A DNA stretch of 64,000 nucleotides from UBA2966 sp965242505 (GTDB lineage: Bacteria; Pseudomonadota; Alphaproteobacteria; UBA2966), in contig OZ251449.1 in the NCBI GenBank assembly GCA_965242505.1, positions 992,001-1,056,000 of the forward strand, in the 5' to 3' direction. Shown here piece by piece: positions 8,598 through 20,328 of the stretch (its first letter is position 1; each line of letters opens with the position of its first letter). A program made the position numbers and the translations under genes. The notes under the pieces were generated by a model. It was not told the DNA's origin. It searched no databases and was given only the letters and a program-made list of their open reading frames with translations.

Positions 8598-9049
8598 CCG
8601 TGAAGAGGCCCCGTGAAGAGGCCCCGTGAAGAGGCCCCGTGAAGAGGCCCCGTGAAGAGGCCCCGTGAAGAGGCCCCGTGAAGAGGCCCCGTGAAGAGGC
8701 CCCGTGAAGAGGCCCCGTGAAGAGGCCCCGTGAAGAGGCCCCGTGAAGAGGCCCCGTGAAGAGGCCCCGTGAAGAGGCCCCGTGAAGAGGCCCCGTGAAG
8801 AGGCCCCGTGAAGAGGCCCCGTGAAGAGGCCCCGTGAAGAGGCCCCGTGAAGAGGCCCCGTGAAGAGGCCCCGTGAAGAGGCCCCGTGAAGAGGCCCCGT
8901 GAAGAGGCCCCGTGAAGAGGCCCCGTGAAGAGGCCCCGTGAAGAGGCCCCGTGAAGAGGCCCCGTGAAGAGGCCCCGTGAAGAGGCCCCGTGAAGAGGCC
9001 CCGTGAAGAGGCCCCGTGAAGAGGCCCCGTGAAGAGGCCCCGTGAAGAG
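8598..9049. repeat. 13-bp tandem repeat, 34 perfect copies plus 10 nt
   Basis: The unit CCGTGAAGAGGCC repeats without a single mismatch from 8598 to 9039, with a final partial unit to 9049 (452 nt). It begins 17 nt upstream of the propeller start codon (8581), so it lies in the promoter or leader of that operon. The unit is not a multiple of three and has no spacers, so it is neither coding nor CRISPR. Such a pure array should change length easily by slippage. Confidence 0.98.
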
Positions 9050-9117
9050 ATGACTCTATCGTATCATGAACGATGGCGCAAGGTCAAGATTCTTCTGCTC
9101 GCCCGCAAGGCTCGTCC

Positions 9118-10024
9118 GGCGACGGGGACGCCGCAGGGTCCGTTCGCGCTCCTTCCCCCGCCGCGACCCCCACCCCGACCCTCCCCCTGCAAGGGAGAGG
9201 GAGAAGAAGGGAGGCGGAGGAAACCATTGACGCTCCTCCCCCCTGACCACCCACACTCCTCCTCCCTGACCATTCATACTCCTCCCCCCTGACAGGGGGG
9301 AGGTCGGGAGGGGGGTCCGGATGGCGGCCCCGCAACGCCGTTCGCGCCCCTCCCCCGCCGTGACCCCCACCCCGACCCTCCCCCTGCAAGGGAGAGGGAG
9401 AAGAAGGGAGGCGGAGGAAACCATTGACGCTCCTCCCCCCTGACCACCCACACTCCTCCCCCCTGACCATTCATACTCCTCCCCCCTGACAGGGGGGAGG
9501 TCGGGAGGGGGGTCCGGATGGCGGTCCCGCAACGCCGCTCGCGCCCCCTCCCCCCGCCGCGACCCCCACCCCGGCCCTCCCCCTGCAAGGGAGAGGGAGA
9601 AGAAGGGAGGCGGAGGAAACCATTGACGCTCCTCCCCCCTGACCACCCACACTCCTCCTCCCTGACCATTCATACTCCTCCCCCCTGACAGGGGGGAGGT
9701 CGGGAGGGGGGTCCGGATGGCGGCCCCGCAACGCCGCTCGCGCCCCTTCCCCCCGCCGCGACCCCCACCCCGACCCTCCCCCTGCAAGGGGGAGGGAGAA
9801 CGAAGGGGACGGAGGGGGGCCGTCGACGCTCCTCTTCCCCTGACCACCCACACTCCTCCCCCCCCTGACCGTTCACACTCCTCCCCCCTGACAGGGGGGA
9901 GGTCGGGAGGGGGGTCCGGATGGCGGCCCCGCAACGCCGCTCGCGCCCCTTCCCCGCCGCGACCCCCACCCCGACCCTCCCCCTGCAAGGGAGAGGGAGA
10001 AGAAGGGGGAGCGGGAGGGGGCCG
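9118..10024. repeat. Tandem array of the composite dispersed repeat (about 200-bp units)
   Basis: The rest of the 1.44-kb gene-free stretch. It opens with the left-end signature GGCGACGGGGACGCCGCAGG and then carries five A modules (near 9175, 9375, 9575, 9775, 9975) and four B modules (near 9285, 9485, 9685, 9885) in strict alternation with a period of about 198-201 bp. Each unit ends GGATGGCGGCCCCGCAACG. Units are nearly identical. The array runs up to the stop codon of the vWA gene. Confidence 0.95.
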
Positions 10025-10025
10025 T

Positions 10026-12146
10026 TCATTCGACCGGCGGCGCCATGGCGGCGGCCGACTTCGCCAGGCGCGCGAGGCCGACGAACTCGGCCCGGTAGCC
10101 GAACGGGTCGTCGCCCTTCGCCCCCTGGGCCAGCGCGACGACGTCGTCGTACCCGAACGCGCCGGTGTAGCGCCCGCCGCGCAGCAGCTGCCCGAACCCC
10201 GCCACCGCCGCCGCAAAGCGCAGGTCCGCGGGCGCCGCATCGACGCTCCCGAAGGCGTCGGCGGCGGTCACCGCGCGGGCGATCTCGTCGACGGTCCCGG
10301 ACCCCGGCAGCTTGTAGCGGACCTTCACGAAGGCGATCTCGTCGGCGAAGGCGCCGCCGTCCGCCGCCGCCTCCCCCGCCTCCCGCCGGTAGCGCAGCGG
10401 CTCGACGCGCCGGGCGTCCGAACCCACGGGCACCACCTCGTAGAGGGCCGTCACCGAATGGCCGGCGCCGACCTCGCCCGCGTCCACCCCGTCGTTGGCG
10501 AAGTCCTCACGCGCCAGAAGCCGGGTCTCGTAGCCGATCAGCCGATACTCGGCCACCGATGCCGGGTTGAACTCCACCTGCACCTTCACGTCCCCGGCGA
10601 TCGGGAACAGCATCGAGGACGCCTCCTCCACCAGCGCCTTGCGCGCCTCCGGCAGGCCGTCGACGTAGGCGGCGGCGCCGTTGCCGTTCTGGGCCAGACG
10701 CTGCATCAGCGCGTCGTTGTAATTGCCCATGCCGAAGCCCAGCACCGACAGGTACACCCCGCTCTCCCGCTTGCGGGCGACGAAGCCCTCCAGTTCGTCC
10801 GGGTCGGCGATGCCGACGTTGAAGTCGCCGTCGGTGGCCAGGATCACCCGGTTGACGCCGCCCTCGACGAAGCGCCGCTCGGCCAGCAGGTAGGCCTGCC
10901 GCAGCCCCTCGCCGCCGGCGGTCGACCCGCTCGCCCGCAGGCTTTCGAGGGCGGCCAGGATGCGCCCGCGCTCGGCGGCCCGGGTCGGCTCCAGCACCGT
11001 GCCGGCGGTGCCGGCGTAGACGACGATGGCCACCGTGTCGTCGGGCGCCAGCGAGTCCAGCAGCAGCCTGAGCGAGGCGACCAGCAGCGGCAGCTTGTCC
11101 GGCTCGTCCATGGAACCCGAGACGTCGATCAGGAACACGAGGTTGGCGGGCGGGGCGGCGGCGCGCTCCAGCCGATACCCCTGGAGGCCGATGCGCAGCA
11201 GCCGGGCGCCGCCGTTCCACGGCGCCGGCATCAGCGCCGCGTGGACGGCGAAGGGCCGCTCGCGGCTCGCCGGCGGTTCGTAGCCGTAGGGGAAGTAGTT
11301 GACCAGCTCCTCGACCCGCACCGCGTCCGGCGGCGGCAGCGCGCCCCGGTTCAGGGAGGCGCGCGCGAAGGCGTAGGAGGCGGTGTCGACGTCGACGGAG
11401 AAGGTCGAGACGGGATGCTCGGCGGCGACCCTCACCGGGTTGGGATCGAAGGCGGCGAAACGGTCGCGCCCCTGAGCGCCCCGGCGGAACGCGGGTTCCT
11501 CGCCGTCGGAGAGGCCGCGGGTCATCGAGAGGCTCCTGGACCGGGACGCCTCCACCGCCATCGCCATCTCCATATCCATCGAGAGGGACGGGGCGGATCG
11601 GGACGCCTCCATCTCCATCGAGAGGGACGGGATCTCCGTCACGCTCTGGACCACGGCGCCGCCCAACGGCGGGATCTCGGACAGGAGCGCCGGGGAAACC
11701 GGTTCCCGGCTCCGCCGCGCGACTTCGACGGGGGGGCTGGTCTTCATGAGAGCGCCGGACCGGTCGCCCGGACCGGCGGCGCCCGGGAGGCTCTCGACGG
11801 ACGCGAGCAACGGGGGCGGGGCGGTCGGCGCGACCGGGAAGAGGTGAACGACGAGGGCGGCGCCCGCTGCGAGGGCGAGGCCCGTCCCGGCGGCGAACGC
11901 GAACCGGGGGCGGCGGAAGGAGGACGCGAAGGACGAGGACGCGAAGGACATGGCGAGTCTCCCTGGCAAGGACGTGACGCCGCGGCGCGGCGTCCGTTCC
12001 TTGTGACGCGCCCCGTCGCCGATTCCTTGGCGGCGGCGGTCGAACGCCGCCAGCGCCGCCGCCACGGCCCGCTCCCGCGCCCCGGCGGAAGGGCGCGGCG
12101 CGTCGGCGCGCAGGGCCCTCGCGAATCTCTCCAGTTCGTCGCTCAC
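10026..12146 (-). CDS. vWA domain protein, YfbK/DUF3520 type, with N-terminal anti-sigma-like segment
   Basis: 706 residues from a GTG start whose bases overlap the sigma-factor stop (GTGA). Residues 1-45 (SDELERFARALRAD) look like the short cytoplasmic head of an anti-sigma factor, followed by one membrane helix near 72-95. A low-complexity stretch follows (about 170-200) with repeated SLSMEME-type units. Then come a YfbK-type segment (FSVDVDTASYAFARASLNRG) and a von Willebrand A domain with the MIDAS motif DVSGSMDE near residue 341. A C-terminal DUF3520-like region closes it. The coupling to an ECF sigma factor suggests it holds or senses for that factor; this is inference from context. Confidence 0.85.
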   Translation of the reverse strand: MSDELERFARALRADAPRPSAGARERAVAAALAAFDRRRQGIGDGARHKERTPRRGVTSLPGRLAMSFASSSFASSFRRPRFAFAAGTGLALAAGAALVVHLFPVAPTAPPPLLASVESLPGAAGPGDRSGALMKTSPPVEVARRSREPVSPALLSEIPPLGGAVVQSVTEIPSLSMEMEASRSAPSLSMDMEMAMAVEASRSRSLSMTRGLSDGEEPAFRRGAQGRDRFAAFDPNPVRVAAEHPVSTFSVDVDTASYAFARASLNRGALPPPDAVRVEELVNYFPYGYEPPASRERPFAVHAALMPAPWNGGARLLRIGLQGYRLERAAAPPANLVFLIDVSGSMDEPDKLPLLVASLRLLLDSLAPDDTVAIVVYAGTAGTVLEPTRAAERGRILAALESLRASGSTAGGEGLRQAYLLAERRFVEGGVNRVILATDGDFNVGIADPDELEGFVARKRESGVYLSVLGFGMGNYNDALMQRLAQNGNGAAAYVDGLPEARKALVEEASSMLFPIAGDVKVQVEFNPASVAEYRLIGYETRLLAREDFANDGVDAGEVGAGHSVTALYEVVPVGSDARRVEPLRYRREAGEAAADGGAFADEIAFVKVRYKLPGSGTVDEIARAVTAADAFGSVDAAPADLRFAAAVAGFGQLLRGGRYTGAFGYDDVVALAQGAKGDDPFGYRAEFVGLARLAKSAAAMAPPVE

Positions 12147-12694
12147 GGAACCGCCTCCTCCTCTTCCTCCGCCGCCATGGCGCGCAGGCGCTTGCGCAGT
12201 TCGTGCATCCGCCACGACACCGTCGCCTCCGACACGCCCAGGACCTCGCCGGCCTCCGCGTGGCTCAGGCCCTCCCCGAGGACGAGAACCGCCGTCGTCC
12301 GCAGGTCCTCCGGCAGCCGCGCCATGGCCCGCCGCAGCCACGCCCGCTCGCCCTCCCGCTCCGCGCGCGCCGCCCTTCGCAGCGCCTCGGCCTCGGCGTG
12401 CTCCCCCTCGCGGCGCCGGCGGACCGCGTCGCGCCGGAGCGCGTCGCGCGCCGCGTTGACGACCACCCGGTAGAGCCACGTGGAGAAGAGGCTGTCGCCG
12501 CGATACGAACCCAGTTTGGCGGCCAGCCCGGCGCAGACGTCCTGGGCCAGGTCCTCCGCCTCCCCGCCGTCGCCGAGGACGCGGGCGCCGAGGCGGTGGA
12601 TGCGCTCGTAGTGGCGCTCGACCAGCGCGGCGAAGGCCCCGCGGTCTCCCCCGCGGGCCCGGCGAACCAGCGCCGCGTCGTCGCGCTCAATCAT
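12143..12694 (-). CDS. ECF-type RNA polymerase sigma factor
   Basis: 183 residues with both conserved sigma-70 regions. Region 2 is AFAALVERHYERIHRLGARV...AEDLAQDVC (about 20-60) with the SLFSTWLYRVVVNAARD core helix (about 70-88). Region 4 is RLPEDLRTTAVLVLGEGLSH...VSEATVSWRMHELRKRL (about 125-175), a helix-turn-helix. Region 3 is missing, as in ECF factors. Start is the ATG giving MIERDDAALVRRARGG. Its stop overlaps the start of the vWA protein by 4 nt, so the two are translationally coupled. Its target promoters are unknown; no conserved promoter upstream was recognised. Confidence 0.92.
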   Translation of the reverse strand: MIERDDAALVRRARGGDRGAFAALVERHYERIHRLGARVLGDGGEAEDLAQDVCAGLAAKLGSYRGDSLFSTWLYRVVVNAARDALRRDAVRRRREGEHAEAEALRRAARAEREGERAWLRRAMARLPEDLRTTAVLVLGEGLSHAEAGEVLGVSEATVSWRMHELRKRLRAMAAEEEEEAVP

Positions 12695-12819
12695 GCGAAG
12701 GCATCGACCGTCCAGACGTTCCCGATACGCCTTTGGACGCGCGCGGGCCGGCGTTCCTTGGAAGCCGACGGAATTTTTCCGCGCGGCGCGCGCCCGAGCC
12801 GGGAGCGGCGGACCGCCCC

Positions 12820-13200
12820 GCCGCGACCCCCACCCCGACCCTCCCCCTGCAAGGGAGAGGGAGAAGAAGGGAGGCGGAGGAAACCATTGACGCTCCTCTC
12901 CTCCTGCCCATTCACACTCCTCCCCCCTGACAGGGGGGAGGTCGGGAGGGGGGTCCGGATGGCGGCCCCGCAACGCCGCTCGCGCTCCTGCCCCCCGACG
13001 CAACCCCCACCCCGACCCTCCCCCTGCAAGGGAGAGGGAGAACGAAGGGGGACGGAGGGGAGCCATTGACGCTCCTCTCCCCCTGACCACCCACACTCCT
13101 CCTCCCTGACCATTCACACTCCTCCCCCCTGACAGGGGGGAGGTCGGGAGGGGGGTCCGGATGGCGGGCCCGCAACGCCGCGCAATCAGCGATCCCTGCC
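12820..13200. repeat. Dispersed repeat locus with two A-B units
   Basis: Two composite units in tandem (A near 12838, B near 12925; A near 13015, B near 13132) fill most of the 524-bp gap between the sigma-factor gene and the amidase gene. The right end reads GATCCCTGCCGGTATG, the unit end also seen at 31680. Bases 12695-12819 show nothing I can name. Confidence 0.92.
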
Positions 13201-13218
13201 GGTATGAAAAAACACGCC

Positions 13219-14661
13219 CTACACCGGCTCCCCCGCCCGCGGGTCGAGCGGCACGCGGTCCTTCAGGCCGGTGAGCGCCTCGAACGCGGCGGCCGCCGAC
13301 AGCAACGCCGCCTCGCTTCCCATCGGGGCCACCATCTGAAGCCCGACCGGGCGCCCGTCGCCGGTGAAGCCCGTGGGAACCGACATCGCGGGACAGGCGA
13401 TGAGCGTGACGGCGAAGGCCATGACCAGCCAGCCGAAGTAGTGCTCGAACCGCACGCCGTCGACCTCGTCCAGATGGCGCCGGCGGTGGTCGAACGGCGG
13501 CGCCGTCGCGGCGGGACAGAGCAACAGGTCGTAAGTCTCGAAGAACGCCGCGGCGCGATGATAGAGCGCGCCCCTCGCCCGTTCGGCGCGCGCGACCCTC
13601 TCGGCGTCGACCTTCAGCCCCTCCTCGATGTTCCAGACGAGCTCCGGCTTGAGCCTGTCGCGGTGCTCCGCGAGCAAATGCGCCCGGTCGCCGAGGAAAT
13701 GGACGGCGCGGAGCGTCTCGAAGATCTCCACCGCGTCGTGGAAGTCGATGCAGGCCTCCTCCACCTCGGCGCCGGCGTCCGCGAAGCGCCGCGCCCCCTC
13801 GGCGCACAGCCGCCGGACCTCCGGATCGACGGGACCGAGACCGAGATCGGGACTGAAGGCCACCCGCCGGGGCGGCGCGGGCTCGGCGGCGGCGCGGCGG
13901 TACGGAACCGGCGGCGCCGGACGGGTGAGCGGGTCGCGCGGGTCGAGGCCGGCCATGGCGTCGAGCATCAGGGCCGCGTCCTCGACCGTCCGCGCCATCG
14001 GACCGTTCACGGCGAGCGTGTTGAACGGCAGCCGGACGGGACCGTGCGGCACCACCCCGGGCCCGGGCCTCAGACCGACGGTCGAGGTGAAGCTCGCGGG
14101 ATTGCGGATCGAGCCGCCGTGGTCGCTGCCGGTGGCGAGCCACACCTGGCCCGCGGCCAGGGCGGCGGCGGACCCGCCGGAGGAACCGCCCGGCGTGAGC
14201 GCCGTGTTCCACGGGTTCGTCGTCGCGCCGAAGACCTCGTTGAAGGTCTGCGAGCCGGCGCCGAATTCGGGCGTGTTCGACTTGGCCACGACCAGGGCGC
14301 CGTTGGCCTCGAGGCGCTCCACCATGTAGTCCGACCGCTGCGGGACGTGGTCCGCGAAAGCCAGGGAACCGTAGGTCGTGCGCACGCCGGCGACGTCGCT
14401 GAGGTCCTTCACGGCGATCGGCAGTCCGTGAAGGCGGCCCGGCCCCTCCGCGTCCCCTCCTCCCCCCGCCCCGTCGGCGAGCCGTTCGGCGCGCGCCCGG
14501 GCCCGGTCGAAGCAGAGGGTGGGCAGGGCGTTGAGCGCGCCGTCCGTCGCGGCGATCCGCGCCTCGGCGGCGTCCAGCAGGTCGAAGGGGGTCGCCTCGC
14601 CGCGCGCCAGGAGATCCACGGCGTCGCAGGCGGAGAGGCGGACGAGGTCTTCGCCGTTCAT
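13219..14661 (-). CDS. Amidase signature family hydrolase
   Basis: 480 residues with the Ser-cisSer-Lys amidase core: Lys85 in LPIAVKDL, the Gly/Ser-rich loop GGSSGGSAAALAAG at about 158-171, and the nucleophile Ser184 in DHGGSIRNPAS. Length fits GatA-like amidases, but there are no gatB or gatC neighbours, so it is more likely a free-standing amide hydrolase of unknown substrate. Start is the ATG giving MNGEDLVRLSACDAVDLL. It is divergent from uvrA, with a 118-nt shared upstream region. Confidence 0.88.
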   Translation of the reverse strand: MNGEDLVRLSACDAVDLLARGEATPFDLLDAAEARIAATDGALNALPTLCFDRARARAERLADGAGGGGDAEGPGRLHGLPIAVKDLSDVAGVRTTYGSLAFADHVPQRSDYMVERLEANGALVVAKSNTPEFGAGSQTFNEVFGATTNPWNTALTPGGSSGGSAAALAAGQVWLATGSDHGGSIRNPASFTSTVGLRPGPGVVPHGPVRLPFNTLAVNGPMARTVEDAALMLDAMAGLDPRDPLTRPAPPVPYRRAAAEPAPPRRVAFSPDLGLGPVDPEVRRLCAEGARRFADAGAEVEEACIDFHDAVEIFETLRAVHFLGDRAHLLAEHRDRLKPELVWNIEEGLKVDAERVARAERARGALYHRAAAFFETYDLLLCPAATAPPFDHRRRHLDEVDGVRFEHYFGWLVMAFAVTLIACPAMSVPTGFTGDGRPVGLQMVAPMGSEAALLSAAAAFEALTGLKDRVPLDPRAGEPV

Positions 14662-14779
14662 GGGGAAACTGTAGAGCGCGGCGACGGGATTGCAAGGGCG
14701 GCGGCCTTCGCGATTCGGAGTCGCATCCGGCCGCCTCCGTCCCGTATGATGCCGCGATCGAATCGACAGCCCTCCGCCA

Positions 14780-17698
<2,919 letters not shown>

Positions 17699-17714
17699 GG
17701 CGCGGGGCCGCGTC

Positions 17715-17800
17715 CACCCCCTCCCGACCTCCCCCTTCTTCTCCCTCCCCCTTGCAGGGGGAGGGTCGGGGTGGGGGTCGCCGCCGGGGGGAGGAGCGCG
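17715..17800. repeat. Dispersed repeat, fused half-B/A form
   Basis: Between uvrA and trmFO. CCCTCCCGACCTCCCCC (half of B) runs directly into module A and the GGTCGGGGTGGGGGTCGCC tail. Same junction type as locus 2. Confidence 0.88.
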
Positions 17801-17840
17801 TCCACCCCCTCCGTCCCCCACCGGCGGTCGGGGAACCGGG

Positions 17841-19226
17841 ATGACACCGGGCCGCGAGCCTCCTATCGTCCCGGACATGAGCGGAAGATCGCCGATCCAC
17901 GTCGTCGGCGGCGGCCTGGCCGGCTGCGAGGCGGCCTGGCAGGCCGCGCGCGCCGGAATCCCCGCGGTCGTTCACGAGATGCGTCCGGAGCGCGGCACGG
18001 ACGCGCACGCGACGGACGGGCTCGCCGAGCTCGTGTGTTCGAACTCCTTCCGTTCCGACGATTCCGGGAACAACGCGGTGGGGCTGCTGCACGAGGAGAT
18101 GCGCCGGGCCGGCTCCCTGATCATGCGCGCGGCCGACGCCCATCGAGTCCCCGCGGGATCGGCCCTGGCCGTGGACCGCGCCGGTTTCTCCGGCGCCGTC
18201 GAGTCCGCCATCGAGGCGGAGCCCCTGATCGACGTCGACCGCCGCGAGGTTCCCGGCCTGCCGCCGGAGGACTGGGGATCGACGATCGTCGCCACGGGGC
18301 CGCTGACGTCGCCCGGGCTCGCCGCCGCCGTCCAGGACCTTACCGGCGAGGACGCGCTGGCCTTCTTCGACGCCATCTCCCCCATCGTCTATCGGGACAG
18401 CATCGATTTCTCCAGGGCCTGGCGCCAGTCGCGCTACGACAGGGACGGTCCCCGGAACGGTCCCGGAGACGGGGGCGACTACGTCAACTGTCCGCTCGAC
18501 CGCGCGCGGTACGAGTCCCTGGTCGCGGCGATCCTGAAGGCCGACAGGATCGAGTTCAAGGAATGGGAGGCCATCACGCCCTATTTCGAGGGATGCCTGC
18601 CCATCGAGGTCATGGCGGAACGCGGCGTGGAGACCCTGCGGTACGGGCCCATGAAGCCGGTGGGACTGACGGACCCCCGGACGGGCGCGCGGCCGCACGC
18701 CGTGGTCCAGCTCCGCCAGGACAACGCGCTGGGGACGCTCTACAACGTCGTGGGGTTCCAGACCAAGCTCCGCCATGCCGAGCAGCGGCGCGTCTTCCGG
18801 ACCATTCCGGGGCTCGAGCGCGCGCGTTTCGCGCGCCTTGGCGGCGTGCACCGCAACACCTTCATCAACAGCCCGCGGTTGCTGGATTCGGAGCTCAGGC
18901 TCGAGGCCATGCCGCGCCTCCGGTTCGCCGGTCAGATCACCGGCGTCGAGGGCTACGTGGAGAGCGCCGCGATCGGCCTGCTCGCGGGCCGTTTCGCCGC
19001 GGCGGAATCGACGGGCGCTTCGCCGAGTCCGCCGCCCGCGACGACGGCCCTCGGCGCCCTTCTCGCCCACGTGACGGGCGGCGCCGACCCCGGCGCGTTC
19101 CAGCCGATGAACGTGAACTTCGGCCTGTTTCCGCCGCTGTCGGAACGCGCCGGAAAGCGCGCGCGCAGATCGGCCCTGACGCGCCGCGCCCTCGCCGACG
19201 TCGACGCCTGGCTCGGCATTCAGTAG
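17841..19226 (+). CDS. trmFO: tRNA (uracil-5-)-methyltransferase, folate/FAD-dependent
   Basis: Makes ribothymidine at position 54 of tRNA from methylenetetrahydrofolate, using FAD. The FAD-binding motif HVVGGGLAGCEAAW is at about residues 19-32, followed by the family stretches LVCSNSFRSD, NCPLDRARY, YFEGCLPIEVMAERG, GPMKPVGL, NVVGFQTKL and AFQPMNVNFGL. With the GTG-free start at 17841 (upstream GGGGA at good spacing) it has 461 residues. The ATG at 17877 is a serious alternative, since family members begin only a few residues before the FAD motif. Its stop overlaps the convergent synthase gene by 7 nt. Confidence 0.95.
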   Translation: MTPGREPPIVPDMSGRSPIHVVGGGLAGCEAAWQAARAGIPAVVHEMRPERGTDAHATDGLAELVCSNSFRSDDSGNNAVGLLHEEMRRAGSLIMRAADAHRVPAGSALAVDRAGFSGAVESAIEAEPLIDVDRREVPGLPPEDWGSTIVATGPLTSPGLAAAVQDLTGEDALAFFDAISPIVYRDSIDFSRAWRQSRYDRDGPRNGPGDGGDYVNCPLDRARYESLVAAILKADRIEFKEWEAITPYFEGCLPIEVMAERGVETLRYGPMKPVGLTDPRTGARPHAVVQLRQDNALGTLYNVVGFQTKLRHAEQRRVFRTIPGLERARFARLGGVHRNTFINSPRLLDSELRLEAMPRLRFAGQITGVEGYVESAAIGLLAGRFAAAESTGASPSPPPATTALGALLAHVTGGADPGAFQPMNVNFGLFPPLSERAGKRARRSALTRRALADVDAWLGIQ

Positions 19227-20089
19227 CGCTTCCGGAACGACGCCCGGACGAGGCGCAGTTGACGCCGGAGCCGACCGGACTCGTCCCGCATCGCGAACGG
19301 GTCGTAACCGGATCGCCGCAGATCCCGCGCATACGCATCGACGAGAACCGCCGGCAGGAGCGCCGGGAGGGACCGGGGCGGGACGTCGCGCCGCAGGTCC
19401 CGCGCCCGTCGCACGCGCCGCAACGCGCCGTCGACGACCGTCTCGACGACCGGCGCCAGACGCGCGCGCGCCTCGACGCGGAGCAGGTCGTCCGCGCTGA
19501 GCCCCGTCCCGGCCAGGGCGTCTTGCGGAAGGTAGACGCGCCCCGCGCGGGCGTGACGGGGCGCGGCGCGGACCAGATCGATCAGGGCCAGGGCCGCGCC
19601 CACGTGGTCCGCCGCCGCGGCCGCCTCCGGGGCGTCGCCGACGCCCAGCGCCGCCAGGCAGGCGCGCTGGAGAGCGCCCGAGGTCCCGCTCGCGAACCGG
19701 TCCAGCGCCTCGAACGACGGAAACCCCCGTTCGGCGAACTCCCGCTCCCGCGCGTCGATCATGCTCCCCAGCGCCTCCCGCGGGATCGGATGCCGCGCGA
19801 CGGCCTCCGCGAGAGCGCGGGCGACGGGATGCCGGCGAGGCGTTCCCTCGAAGATCCCATCGACGGTCTCGCGCCACCAAGCCAGACGGATCCGGCCCAG
19901 CGCCGGCTCGCCGACCCGCTCGCGAATCCGCCCGAGTTCCAGATTCAGCGCGAGCAGCGCGACGAGGGCCGGGCGCCGATGCGCCGGCGCGAACAGCGCG
20001 CAGAGATAGCGGTCGTAGTCGCGGCGCCGCGCGTCGGCGGCCAGGGAGGCGTCGGGAGGGGCTTCGGCCGCGGACCCTTGCGGCGTCAT
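19220..20089 (-). CDS. Squalene/phytoene synthase family protein (NDUFAF6-like)
   Basis: 289 residues of the all-helical squalene/phytoene synthase fold. Recognisable pieces are RRRDYDRYLCALFAP, LLALNLELGRIRERV, LAWWRETVDGIFEG and the C-terminal YLPQDAL helix. The Asp-rich DxxxD metal sites of true prenyl synthases are poorly kept, so it may be the NDUFAF6-like relative that alphaproteobacteria keep next to secDF. Start is the ATG giving MTPQGSAAEAPPD. In related genomes this gene directly follows Mth938; here the PuuD-like unit and a repeat lie between. Confidence 0.82.
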   Translation of the reverse strand: MTPQGSAAEAPPDASLAADARRRDYDRYLCALFAPAHRRPALVALLALNLELGRIRERVGEPALGRIRLAWWRETVDGIFEGTPRRHPVARALAEAVARHPIPREALGSMIDAREREFAERGFPSFEALDRFASGTSGALQRACLAALGVGDAPEAAAAADHVGAALALIDLVRAAPRHARAGRVYLPQDALAGTGLSADDLLRVEARARLAPVVETVVDGALRRVRRARDLRRDVPPRSLPALLPAVLVDAYARDLRRSGYDPFAMRDESGRLRRQLRLVRASFRKRY

Positions 20090-20143
20090 GGCTTCACGTT
20101 CGGCCGCGGGCGCCGTATACTGATGTCGCGATGCGGACGGTAT

Positions 20144-20152
20144 TGATATAAT
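20144..20152 (+). promoter_or_regulatory. Extended -10 promoter for the small membrane-protein unit
   Basis: Reads TGATATAAT: a perfect TATAAT with the TG of an extended -10 element, 63 nt upstream of the 31-residue ORF. No clear -35, which extended -10 promoters can do without. Confidence 0.5.
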
Positions 20153-20214
20153 CGGCCCGGTTCGCCGGAAGACTCCGCAACGGCGAAGAGGCTTGCGCAA
20201 ACGAGGGAACTCAA

Positions 20215-20310
20215 ATGAAGAACCCACTGGACTCGCTGACCGGAACGATCGTCTCGGGACTCGTGATAACGGTCGTCATGGTCATACTCGTCAACGCGAT
20301 CGGCGCCTAG
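20215..20310 (+). CDS. 31-residue single-helix membrane microprotein
   Basis: Begins MKNPLDSLTG and is one hydrophobic helix (IVSGLVITVVMVILVNAIG) to the stop. A GAGGGAA ribosome site lies 6 nt before the ATG, and a TATAAT promoter lies upstream. It ends 18 nt before the PuuD-like gene, so the two are probably co-transcribed, and this peptide may be a small partner of that membrane protein. No family name can be given. Confidence 0.65.
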   Translation: MKNPLDSLTGTIVSGLVITVVMVILVNAIGA

Positions 20311-20328
20311 GGACAGGGGAGACCGACT

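Noticed and set aside
8598..9049. CRISPR array
   Set aside because: Units are 13 bp, identical and without spacers; no cas genes are near.
9056..10240. Long open frames through the repeat array giving Gly/Pro/Arg-rich products such as SPSPLQGEGRGGG
   Set aside because: They are translations of modules A and B, appear in several frames and both strands at every repeat locus, and have no ribosome sites of their own.
14662..14779. LexA (SOS) box upstream of uvrA
   Set aside because: No GTTC-N7-GTTC or GAAC-N7-GAAC pattern was found in this region.
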